A stretch of 64,000 nucleotides of DNA from Chitinophaga sp. GbtcB8 (GTDB lineage Bacteria > Bacteroidota > Bacteroidia > Chitinophagales > Chitinophagaceae): positions 62,001-126,000 of the forward strand of contig NZ_JAGXJN010000012.1 of assembly GCF_019091455.1 (NCBI RefSeq), written 5' to 3'. A program made the position numbers and the translations under genes. The notes below the pieces were generated by a model. It saw only the letters and a list, made by a program, of their open reading frames with translations, did no database searches and was not told the DNA's origin. Shown here piece by piece: positions 55,295 through 63,017 of this stretch (the stretch's first letter is position 1; each line of letters starts with the position of its first letter).

Positions 55295-55431
55295 ACAGGC
55301 CGCTTAGCCCTTTCTTTTACCGCTTTACCTTTTGCCTGCCCTTCTGCGTGGTTGGAACGCTCCATTTTCACCTTTTTTACTAAGTTTGGCCCCTGGAACC
55401 ATAATTTACCATCAAAAATTTACAGCCAACA

Positions 55432-56034
55432 ATGAAGCAAGCGTTCTTTTTTGCCGTGATGATGTTATTATCCGCAGCCGGCCTGCAAACTGCCACGGCC
55501 CAGGATAAGAAATTACCCCCTCCCGATGCCAGCCCTATGGACATGGCCTACTATCCGCCTGTATATCCGTACCTGGTAAAGGTAAAAGGCGAGTCCGGCT
55601 CACTGATAGCCCGCGTTATTTACAGCCGCCCGCAGAAAAAAGGCAGAAAGATCTTCGGAGAGCTGGAAGAATACGGAAAGGTATGGCGCCTGGGCGCTAA
55701 TGAAGCTACTGAAGTAGAGTTCTTTATTCCTGTCGTTATTGGCGGCAAAAGCATTCCCAAAGGGCGTTACACCATGTATGCCATTCCGCAGGAAGATAAA
55801 TGGACCATCATCCTGAACCGCGAAACGGATATCTGGGGTGCGTATAAATATGATGCTGCCAAAGATGTTGTGAGAACCAGCTTACCGGTAACTAAGCTTA
55901 CCACACCGGTAGAAACCTTTACCATGGCCTTTGAGAAGGCAGATGCAGGAGCGAATCTGCTGATGGCCTGGGATGATATTATGATCACCCTGCCCGTGAA
56001 GTTTAGTGAAAAAAGCAGTGTAAAGAAGAAATAG
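55432..56034 (+). CDS. DUF2911 secreted protein
   Basis: This 200-residue protein has a signal peptide (to about TATAQ) and a DUF2911 domain (about 45-195): GSLIARVIYSRPQKKGRKIF, YGKVWRLGANEATEVEFFIP and IPKGRYTMYAIPQEDKWTII, LNRETDIWGAYKYDAAKDVV. Members are secreted proteins of unknown function, frequent in Bacteroidota. It is followed by a good terminator and is probably monocistronic. Confidence 0.87.
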   Translation: MKQAFFFAVMMLLSAAGLQTATAQDKKLPPPDASPMDMAYYPPVYPYLVKVKGESGSLIARVIYSRPQKKGRKIFGELEEYGKVWRLGANEATEVEFFIPVVIGGKSIPKGRYTMYAIPQEDKWTIILNRETDIWGAYKYDAAKDVVRTSLPVTKLTTPVETFTMAFEKADAGANLLMAWDDIMITLPVKFSEKSSVKKK

Positions 56035-56045
56035 GTAAAAAAATA

Positions 56046-56080
56046 AAGGGCGGTAAGAATACCGCCCTTGTAATAATTTT
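56046..56080 (+). terminator. terminator of the DUF2911 gene
   Basis: Arms AAGGGCGGT (56046-56054) and ACCGCCCTT (56061-56069) form a 9-bp stem followed by GTAATAATTTT. Confidence 0.8.
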
Positions 56081-56091
56081 AACCATATCCT

Positions 56092-56157
56092 ATGAAAAAC
56101 CTAGATCAAAAGTACACGGAATGGCTACACGGGATTTCCCGGTTTTGGCGAACGTAG
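56092..56157 (+). CDS. possible 21-residue small protein
   Basis: An ATG at 56092 opens a 21-codon frame (from MKNLDQKYTEW to FWRT) ending in TAG. It is rich in Trp, Tyr, Lys and Arg and could be an amphipathic peptide. It lies after the DUF2911 terminator and before the transsulfuration promoter. No Shine-Dalgarno is expected in this phylum, and chance occurrence is quite possible. Confidence 0.2.
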   Translation: MKNLDQKYTEWLHGISRFWRT

Positions 56158-56306
56158 CAAAAAAGGTCGTGAGTGTAACAAATTCTCCCGTATCAGTATC
56201 ATAACCCCCAAATTCCGACAAACATCCTATTGCATAAAACGTATTTCTACGTATAGCCGTTACCGCGTAAAAACCCTTGTTAACCTTATAATCTACGCTA
56301 TTTTAG

Positions 56307-56314
56307 TACCTTTG
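56307..56314 (+). promoter_or_regulatory. putative -7 box of the transsulfuration gene
   Basis: TACCTTTG matches TAnnTTTG and lies 47 bases before the ATG at 56362. No -33 TTTG at 19-21 bases was found. Confidence 0.4.
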
Positions 56315-56361
56315 GGCATAACTTATGTAAATAAATAACTTATTATAAAATAATTGAAGAC

Positions 56362-57501
56362 ATGAAGCTGGGAACAAAGCTCATACATGCCGGTGTAGCA
56401 CCAGACCCCTCTACCGGGGCAATAATGACCCCTATTTACCAAACCTCTACCTACGTACAAAGCGCGCCCGGCCATCATAAAGGCTATGAGTATGCCCGCA
56501 CACAAAACCCCACCCGCGATGCATTGCAGAATGCCCTGGCAGCTATTGAAAATGGTACGCATGGCATTAGCTTTGGCAGCGGGCTGGCCGCTACGGATGC
56601 AGTGATCAAGCTGCTGAACCCCGGCGATGAAGTGATCGTTTCCAGTGACCTTTACGGCGGCACCTACCGCATTTTTACCAAAGTGTTTGCGCGTTATGGC
56701 ATAAAGTTCCATTTCATTGGTATGCAGGATGCACAAAACATCCGCAATTACCTGAACGCGCAAACGAAAATGATCTGGATAGAAACACCTACGAACCCGC
56801 TGATGAACATTATTGATATAGCTGCCTGTGCACAGATAGCGCAGGAGCATCAATTGTTGCTGAGCGTGGATAATACCTTTGCATCTCCTTACCTCCAGAA
56901 CCCGTTGAACCTGGGCGCGCATATAGTAGTGCATTCCGCTACCAAATACCTGGGCGGCCATAGCGATGTGGTGCATGGAGCCGTAATAGTGAAAGACGAA
57001 GCGCTGGCGCAACAGCTGTATTTTTTACAGAACAGCTGCGGCGCTGTACCTGGCCCGCAAGACTGTTTCCTGGTGCTGCGCGGTCTTAAAACCCTGCATG
57101 TACGCATGCAGCGCCACTGCGAAAATGGCGCCACCGTGGCCCGTTTCCTGCGGGAACATCCCAAAGTAGGAAAAGTGTTCTGGTGTGGTTTTGAAGATCA
57201 CCCGAACCATGACATTGCCAAACAGCAAATGCGTGGTTTTGGCGGCATGATGTCGTTCACCTTAAAGAACGACAGTATGGACGCAGCGCTGAAGGTGCTG
57301 AGCAGCACCCACCTGTTTTCCCTGGCAGAATCGCTGGGCGGGGTAGAATCGCTGATCGGGCACCCCGCAACCATGACGCATGCCTCCATCCCCCGGGAAG
57401 AGCGTATGCAGAATGGGCTGGTGGATTCACTGATACGGTTAAGTGTGGGTATTGAAGATGTTGATGATCTGCTGGCAGATCTGGATAAAGCCATCGCCTG
57501 A
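56362..57501 (+). CDS. cystathionine gamma-synthase / beta-lyase-type PLP enzyme
   Basis: This 379-residue protein is a Cys/Met-metabolism PLP enzyme: TPIYQTSTYVQSAPG, YEYARTQNPTRDALQNALAA, GLAATDAVIKLLNPGDEVIV, DNTFASPYLQNPLNLGAHIV and HSATKYLGGHSDVVHGAVIV, in which the lysine of ATKY binds PLP. It could be cystathionine gamma-synthase (metB), gamma-lyase or beta-lyase; sequence reading alone does not separate them. The DUF2400 gene starts 25 bases downstream on the same strand. Confidence 0.93.
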   Translation: MKLGTKLIHAGVAPDPSTGAIMTPIYQTSTYVQSAPGHHKGYEYARTQNPTRDALQNALAAIENGTHGISFGSGLAATDAVIKLLNPGDEVIVSSDLYGGTYRIFTKVFARYGIKFHFIGMQDAQNIRNYLNAQTKMIWIETPTNPLMNIIDIAACAQIAQEHQLLLSVDNTFASPYLQNPLNLGAHIVVHSATKYLGGHSDVVHGAVIVKDEALAQQLYFLQNSCGAVPGPQDCFLVLRGLKTLHVRMQRHCENGATVARFLREHPKVGKVFWCGFEDHPNHDIAKQQMRGFGGMMSFTLKNDSMDAALKVLSSTHLFSLAESLGGVESLIGHPATMTHASIPREERMQNGLVDSLIRLSVGIEDVDDLLADLDKAIA

Positions 57502-57526
57502 TTTTTCCTATAACCGATGCTATGCT

Positions 57527-58300
57527 ATGAATGTCCGTGAATTGAAGAGTTACCTCGATGCCAAAGCGGCATACTATGATCATCCTGACTTTATTGCGAA
57601 TGATCCGGTCTGCATTCCCCACCGGTTCAGCAAGCTGCAGGATATTGAGATTGCCGGGCTGTTTGCTGCGGTACTGGCCTGGGGCAACCGTACCACCATT
57701 ATCAACAAATGCACGGAGCTACTGGCATTAATGGATAATGCACCGTACGATTACCTATTGCACCATAAACCCCAGGAGCGGCTGCAGCTGATGCAATTTT
57801 GCCACCGGACCTTTAATGGCCTGGACCTGCTGTATTTTGTAGAGTTCCTGCAGCATTATTACACCAATGTTACCTCCCTGGAATTTGCCTTTAGCGGGCA
57901 TATTACCCCGGAGGATGAAACGGTGGAAAAAGCGCTGATAGGCTTCCGGCGCATCTTTTTTGCGCTGGAGCACCCGGAGCGTACCGGCAAACACATCTCC
58001 ACCCCTGAAAAAAATTCAGCCTGCAAGCGGCTGAACATGTACCTGCGGTGGATGGTACGGCAGGATAAAAATGGCGTGGATTTTGGTTTATGGAAACACA
58101 TAAAACCCAGCCAGCTGGTATGCCCGGTAGATGTGCATGTGGCCCGGGTGGCCACCCGCCTGGGGCTGATCAGCGAAGCCAAAGCTACCTGGAAAACCGC
58201 GCTGGAGCTTACCGCACGGCTGCGGGCCATGGACCCGGAAGATCCCGCAAAATATGATTTTGCATTATTTGGCCTGGGGGTAATAGAAAAATATGTTTAA
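57527..58300 (+). CDS. TIGR02757/DUF2400 family protein
   Basis: I chose the ATG at 57527 (257 residues, MNVRELKSYLDAKAAYYDHP) because the longer frame overlaps the transsulfuration gene. Family hallmarks are DFIANDPVCIPHRFSKLQDI, EIAGLFAAVLAWGNRTTIIN, AFSGHITPEDETVEKALIGF, KRLNMYLRWMVRQDKNGVDF, GLWKHIKPSQLVCPVDVHVA and YDFALFGLGV. The C-terminal part resembles the helix-hairpin-helix glycosylase fold, but no activity is known. It is probably co-transcribed with the upstream gene. Confidence 0.88.
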   Translation: MNVRELKSYLDAKAAYYDHPDFIANDPVCIPHRFSKLQDIEIAGLFAAVLAWGNRTTIINKCTELLALMDNAPYDYLLHHKPQERLQLMQFCHRTFNGLDLLYFVEFLQHYYTNVTSLEFAFSGHITPEDETVEKALIGFRRIFFALEHPERTGKHISTPEKNSACKRLNMYLRWMVRQDKNGVDFGLWKHIKPSQLVCPVDVHVARVATRLGLISEAKATWKTALELTARLRAMDPEDPAKYDFALFGLGVIEKYV

Positions 58301-58351
58301 GCGGCGCAACGTTAAATAAAAGAGCTGCATTGCTTTTGTGGCTATTCTAAA

Positions 58352-58360
58352 TAATATTTG
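58352..58360 (+). promoter_or_regulatory. imperfect -7 box of the DUF6263-like gene
   Basis: TAATATTTG differs from TAnnTTTG by one extra base; ATTG at 58329-58332 is a possible -33 element 19 bases upstream. The ATG at 58364 follows 3 bases after the box, so the transcript would be leaderless. Confidence 0.3.
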
Positions 58361-58363
58361 CAG

Positions 58364-59308
58364 ATGAAAATGATTTTAGGTTTGATCATGATGGCAGCAG
58401 TATATGTGTTACCAGCCGCCGCACAGGAAAGCTACACAGAGCTGAATTATAAATTTCAGAAAGGCCAGCAGTTTGAGCTGAAACAGGAAAGCCGCAGTGA
58501 AACCTATACCACGGTAAATGATGTGGTACAACGTGTAACCCGTGATTTTAACAATACCATTGCCATAGAAGTAACGGAATTAAACCCCGGCCGTACCTTA
58601 TTAACCTTCCGCTACAAAGAGCTGAAATTTAACTTCAACAGTAAGAACCAGAATATTTTTGTAGATGCCAAAACGCCCAATGATAAGGAACCTTTCCAGG
58701 GCGCGCTGAGTAAGATACTGGACCATCCCTTTACGGTAGAGATTCAGACCACCGGTAACATTAACAGTGTGAACGGGCTGGATAACCTGCTGGACAGCGC
58801 TTCCACTACCTTTTCCAGTTTGAAGAAAGATGAGCAGGATGCCTATAAAAAGCTGATGAAAGACCAGTTTGGCACCAACGCCTTCCGCTCCTGGCTGGAG
58901 CAGCTGCTGGTGATATACCCTGCACATGGCATTAAAACCGGCACCCAGTGGGAAGAAAGCGTGCCTTTGCGCACCGGGCTGATAGGCCGTATGGACCTGT
59001 ACTGGAACCTGCAAACCTGGGATAGCCAAACCGCCAAGATCAATGCTACCGGTAAGGTAAAAACCAATAAGCTGGAACAATTTACCATTGAAGACGGGAT
59101 ACAGGCCACTGCTGAAATTGAAGGTACCATGCAAAGTAATTACCTGATAGACCAAAGCACCGGTATGCCCAGCATTTGCGTACAGAATACGGAAATGAAC
59201 GGTAACTACATTTATAAAGCCAACAAGGCAAAACGCCTGAAGAACGATCTGAAAGTACCGGTAAAGGTGATCACCAACGCATCTTATAAGATCAAACAGA
59301 TGAAGTAA
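58364..59308 (+). CDS. DUF6263-like secreted protein
   Basis: The ATG at 58364 (314 residues) is preferred over an in-frame TTG two codons upstream. A signal peptide ends in AAAQ. The mature protein is beta-rich with repeated strand patterns (YKFQKGQQFELKQESRSETY, FNNTIAIEVTELNPGRTLLT and ATAEIEGTMQSNYLIDQSTG), fitting the DUF6263 group of Bacteroidota secreted proteins. The function is unknown. The 59340 gene follows 31 bases downstream and may be in the same operon. Confidence 0.72.
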   Translation: MKMILGLIMMAAVYVLPAAAQESYTELNYKFQKGQQFELKQESRSETYTTVNDVVQRVTRDFNNTIAIEVTELNPGRTLLTFRYKELKFNFNSKNQNIFVDAKTPNDKEPFQGALSKILDHPFTVEIQTTGNINSVNGLDNLLDSASTTFSSLKKDEQDAYKKLMKDQFGTNAFRSWLEQLLVIYPAHGIKTGTQWEESVPLRTGLIGRMDLYWNLQTWDSQTAKINATGKVKTNKLEQFTIEDGIQATAEIEGTMQSNYLIDQSTGMPSICVQNTEMNGNYIYKANKAKRLKNDLKVPVKVITNASYKIKQMK

Positions 59309-59339
59309 GCCTGTTTTATAAACCATCATACATACTGCT

Positions 59340-59678
59340 ATGACGCTTGTTCCTGAACCATACCTGCAGGCCACGGCCCGGGAGCTGGGCGATACTATGG
59401 AACTTCGTTTACCGGATACCGTTAGTTACGAGCAGCTGGAAGAACTGTTAGCTCAACGGGTGGAAACGCTCATTAGCCATCACTTTGAGCAATTTGTTTT
59501 TTTACTGTACCGTATTGATGTACCGGAAAACCAGATCCGTATTATACTGGATAATGATGCCGGCGCAGGGGCTTATCACAAAATTGCCGCCCTGTTAATA
59601 GAGCGGCAGCTGCAAAAAATTAAAAGCCGGGAAATATATAAGACCAATCCTCCGGAGAATGAGGAGGAACGATGGTAG
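59340..59678 (+). CDS. small protein of unknown function
   Basis: This 112-residue protein has no signal peptide or membrane helix. Its central part is helical (YEQLEELLAQRVETLISHHF, then EQFVFLLYRIDV) and is followed by a short strand-helix (QIRIILDNDAGAGAYHKIAA LLIERQ) and a charged tail ending NEEERW. I do not recognise the family; the well-spaced charged helices look like a genuine cytoplasmic protein. It follows the DUF6263-like gene on the same strand. Confidence 0.7.
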   Translation: MTLVPEPYLQATARELGDTMELRLPDTVSYEQLEELLAQRVETLISHHFEQFVFLLYRIDVPENQIRIILDNDAGAGAYHKIAALLIERQLQKIKSREIYKTNPPENEEERW

Positions 59679-59684
59679 TAATTC

Positions 59685-60347
59685 CTATTTATCAAATATC
59701 AGCTCTCTCACTTTTACCTTGTCTTCTTTCTCTGTTTTAAGATCAAAGCTGGTGCTGAAGATCTTGTCCCATATAGAGGTGCTTACCCCAAAACCTTTAT
59801 CATCGCTTTTGTAATGATGCAGATGATGGTTACGCCATACGGGTTTCATGAACTTAAAGGGCGGGTTCCAGGCATGAATAGCATAGTGCATGCTGCCGTA
59901 GATCAGGTAACCCAGTATAAAACCCGGGAAGAACATAAACGTATACTCCCGCAGAAAAAAATACTGTATGGCAAAGATGACAGAAGCTAATATTAAGCTG
60001 GGGACCGGGGGCATGAACAAACGTTGCTTATCACGCGGGTATTCATGATGATTACCATGCATTACATATACCACCCGCCGTACTTTGGGATTGTCACTGG
60101 CAAAGTGGAATATAAACCGGTGCATGACGTATTCAAAAAAAGACCATAAAAACATAGCGCCTAAAAAAACCAACACTATCCTGCCTATGCTAAAACCTAA
60201 TGCCTGGTTGCTGTAATAAAGCATGTAACCAATAATGGGAATATACATGCCCCAGATAATCAGCGGATGCGTTTTGGTGAGCATCTCCAGGTACTTACTC
60301 TCAAACAATCTGGCCTGTCCTTTATTCTTTATCTTTTCGAACTTCAT
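59685..60347 (-). CDS. fatty-acid-hydroxylase/sterol-desaturase family protein
   Basis: This 220-residue membrane protein has four helices and the histidine clusters of the superfamily: HRFIFHF, HGNHHEYPRDKQRL, HYAIHAW and RNHHLHHYKSDDKGFGVSTS. These bind a di-iron centre. The spacing fits fatty acid 2-hydroxylase-like enzymes, which add a hydroxyl at C2 of lipid-bound fatty acids, suiting the sphingolipid-type lipids known in this phylum. It is monocistronic, convergent with the 59340 gene. Confidence 0.9.
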   Translation of the reverse strand: MKFEKIKNKGQARLFESKYLEMLTKTHPLIIWGMYIPIIGYMLYYSNQALGFSIGRIVLVFLGAMFLWSFFEYVMHRFIFHFASDNPKVRRVVYVMHGNHHEYPRDKQRLFMPPVPSLILASVIFAIQYFFLREYTFMFFPGFILGYLIYGSMHYAIHAWNPPFKFMKPVWRNHHLHHYKSDDKGFGVSTSIWDKIFSTSFDLKTEKEDKVKVRELIFDK

Positions 60348-60445
60348 AGACCCTGGGTTTTGTGCAAAATTACGTCAAAATGTAAATAAACAATGCCCGT
60401 TAGCTTACGTAGAATGTTCATATATAACACCTTATCATGTACATA

Positions 60446-62932
60446 CTATCGTTGTAACAAGGTGGGTACTGTAACCATTTTATAATTTTTTTGCTGCAAA
60501 TAGGTCAGCAAATGATCCAGCTCATCCCAACATTTTTCTGTACGCCGGGGATCTGTGCCTGCATGCATCAATAACAGAAAACCATTCAATCCTGCGGGGT
60601 GTTGCTGTTCATATTCTTTAATAGACTGCAGGATGGTGGCGCAGCTCCGGTATTGCTTACCTAGTTGGGGCCAGGTATAATCTGCATGGCTTAAGGTACC
60701 CGGTGTATAATTTACTAATTGCACCTGCAAAAGTTGTGCCCAGGACGCAATTGTATCATTATACCATTCATATGGTGGTAAAAACCAGGCTGCATTTTTT
60801 TTCTGAATGCCCTGTTTGGCCATGGCTTGATAACATTGCAGCAGGTCTGCATTAAACTGTTTTTGATTAACAAGCAAACTGTCCCTTTTGTTCCAGTCGC
60901 AGTATAACAAGTGCTGATCAGAGTGCGGGCCTAAATAATAACCCTTATGTTTTAGCTGCTGTATAAGCGCAGCATGTGCGGGGTTGCGGTAAAAGCGGCC
61001 GGTAAAAAAGAACGATGCTGGTATGTTATGTTCCTGTAAAATTTTTGTTATCACGGGTCCCCCATCCGCAAACTCATCGGCGCTAAATATCAGGGCAATT
61101 TTCCGTTGGGTACTATCTCCACGAATAATGGCTCCATGGCTATACGTAGCAGACCGGGGCTGTTGTTGTGATGCCTCAAATTGCTGTGCCGCCAGCAAAT
61201 ATACCAGGCTGGCAGTACCATCCATAGTAGGCTCGTTGGTGGAGTAATCGCCAAAGTCATCATGATACACAGCCAGGTCCGACTGAAATGGCGCATATTC
61301 ATCACCGTTATGCAGCTGTATGCCTATCAGGTTTTTATAAATACTGCCGTATACCGGCCCATCTACCAAACCACCGCTTACCGGGTAGTGATACAGGTGG
61401 CTGAAAGAACTATGCGGGTCTTCAGGGTAATCTCCACTTACAGGCAGGCCTGCTACCATGGCAGTACCCCAGGGGTTGCAGCCAAACAGCCAGTCAATAC
61501 AGGCCTGCTCCAGCTGCTGGTAACGGGTATCCTTTGTAAGCTGCCGGTATCGGTTACATTGTATGGCAAAACTAACGGTAAGGTTGTTGGAACACCAGAT
61601 AAAAGGAATCCCCCGGTAAAAAGCATTGTGCTGCGCTTTAGCCCATACCGCCTGTATGCCCTGCCGGTAATAGCCCATGGCAGTTTTTTGCAAAGCAGGG
61701 GTTTCTGTAGCCAGCTCATAATGCCCAAAGTTGTGAAACGGGTACCATTGGTAATGCCGGGCCGTATCGGCACCCATCCAGGGAGTAAGGGGCTGTTGTT
61801 TGGCCCATGCCAGCGCTTGTTTTGTGAGCGCCTGCCGGTGGGAAAGCTTACCCAGCATAACAGCACCCAGCTCCATATCATCCATCCAGTTATCCTCCTC
61901 ATAAAAATAAGGCGCGCCGCAGGGCGCTGTCTGGCATACGCCGGGGTGGGCCGCGCCCAGTGCATAGGCGGTAGCAGCCTTGTGCTGTAACAGGGCAGTA
62001 TACACACTATCAGTTCCCTGGTATACTATTGCCCCCAATGCAAAGGCGCTGGCAAATTTACCGGCCGTAGAGGCCAGGCCGGAGCTGCGGTTCTTGTATT
62101 GTTTAAGCCCCTGCGGCTGGCCGGTACAAAAGTATACCGGGCGTTCCAGCCCCTGCCCGTAACCGGCAGTATCCTGCGTGGGCAGGCGCATGCCGCGGTG
62201 GTCACGGTCGTCGGCTATCTGGTTAAACAGCTGGTCATCTGCCGGGTGCATTTTTAACAGCCAGTCCAGGCCCCAGCGGGCCTCGTCCAGCACATCAGCT
62301 ATGCCATTGCTGCCCCGGGTGCCATTGGCCTCGCAGGTATCGCCAAACACGGGTTTAAAATCGCGCCAGGCAGCCAGCAGGTGATAGGTAGCGTTGGCCG
62401 ATGTGGTTACGTATTGCAGGTAATCACTGGCATCATGCCAGCCACCGGCTGCATTGATGTGCGTACCATCCGGCATGGGGCCGTACACGGTAAATCCATC
62501 GTGCGTGTGGCAGGAATCTTTAAGGTAAGGGTTGTAGCCGCTGCGCTGCTGCCGCATATATTGCAAACAAAAATCGGCAGTGCCATTATACACGTCGGGG
62601 CCTATACGGAAAATGGGAGAGCGGGCCTCCCCGCAGGCCAGGTAATAAGTACCGGGTTGTTTAAACGCAGTGAAGTTCAGCCGCCGCGTATGTGTGAATG
62701 GGCCGTACGCGCCAAAATCGGCGCTGCTGCTGCCTTTCCAGACCTGCTGGTTGGTAGCTGCATCATGCAAAGTAAATGCATTAGCCTGCGCGGGCGTTTT
62801 GGCGCACCACACGGCTATTTTACTGCCCTGCGGCGTATAACCCAGCTGGTTAATCCTTATCCAGGCAGTAGTGCTATCCTTCCCTGTTACGGTAAAAGGC
62901 AGCAGCAAAAACAATAAGTAAACTAAACGCAT
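60446..62932 (-). CDS. fusion of GH9 glycosidase and CE4-type polysaccharide deacetylase
   Basis: I chose the ATG at 62932 (828 residues), giving a signal peptide (MRLVYLLFLLLPFTVTG). Residues about 20-110 are a CelD-like N-terminal beta domain, and about 110-585 a GH9 (alpha/alpha)6 catalytic domain with GGWHDASDY (Asp167 and Asp170 region) and TNEPTMDG with the acid Glu567. Residues about 605-828 are a NodB-type deacetylase with HSDQH (670-674) as metal-binding motif, FLPPYEW and LLLMHAGTD; the usual TFDDG motif reads SADEFADGG. There is no T9SS domain. GH9 includes exo-glucosaminidases, so a deacetylase plus exo-glucosaminidase acting on chitin fragments is plausible; cellulase activity is an alternative. 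Confidence 0.88.
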   Translation of the reverse strand: MRLVYLLFLLLPFTVTGKDSTTAWIRINQLGYTPQGSKIAVWCAKTPAQANAFTLHDAATNQQVWKGSSSADFGAYGPFTHTRRLNFTAFKQPGTYYLACGEARSPIFRIGPDVYNGTADFCLQYMRQQRSGYNPYLKDSCHTHDGFTVYGPMPDGTHINAAGGWHDASDYLQYVTTSANATYHLLAAWRDFKPVFGDTCEANGTRGSNGIADVLDEARWGLDWLLKMHPADDQLFNQIADDRDHRGMRLPTQDTAGYGQGLERPVYFCTGQPQGLKQYKNRSSGLASTAGKFASAFALGAIVYQGTDSVYTALLQHKAATAYALGAAHPGVCQTAPCGAPYFYEEDNWMDDMELGAVMLGKLSHRQALTKQALAWAKQQPLTPWMGADTARHYQWYPFHNFGHYELATETPALQKTAMGYYRQGIQAVWAKAQHNAFYRGIPFIWCSNNLTVSFAIQCNRYRQLTKDTRYQQLEQACIDWLFGCNPWGTAMVAGLPVSGDYPEDPHSSFSHLYHYPVSGGLVDGPVYGSIYKNLIGIQLHNGDEYAPFQSDLAVYHDDFGDYSTNEPTMDGTASLVYLLAAQQFEASQQQPRSATYSHGAIIRGDSTQRKIALIFSADEFADGGPVITKILQEHNIPASFFFTGRFYRNPAHAALIQQLKHKGYYLGPHSDQHLLYCDWNKRDSLLVNQKQFNADLLQCYQAMAKQGIQKKNAAWFLPPYEWYNDTIASWAQLLQVQLVNYTPGTLSHADYTWPQLGKQYRSCATILQSIKEYEQQHPAGLNGFLLLMHAGTDPRRTEKCWDELDHLLTYLQQKNYKMVTVPTLLQR

Positions 62933-63017
62933 GTTATGATCAATGATGTACAATGGATGCACGGCGGCGCGGTGCCGCATTCGCTATCAGTATCAGTAAT
63001 ATAGTTCCCGGGTAATG

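Larger units (their letters stand above)
56035..56361. other. intergenic region before the transsulfuration gene
   Basis: This 327-base region holds the terminator of the DUF2911 gene, a possible 21-codon reading frame (56092-56157) and the -7 box (56307-56314) of the transsulfuration gene. Nothing else is evident. Confidence 0.4.
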
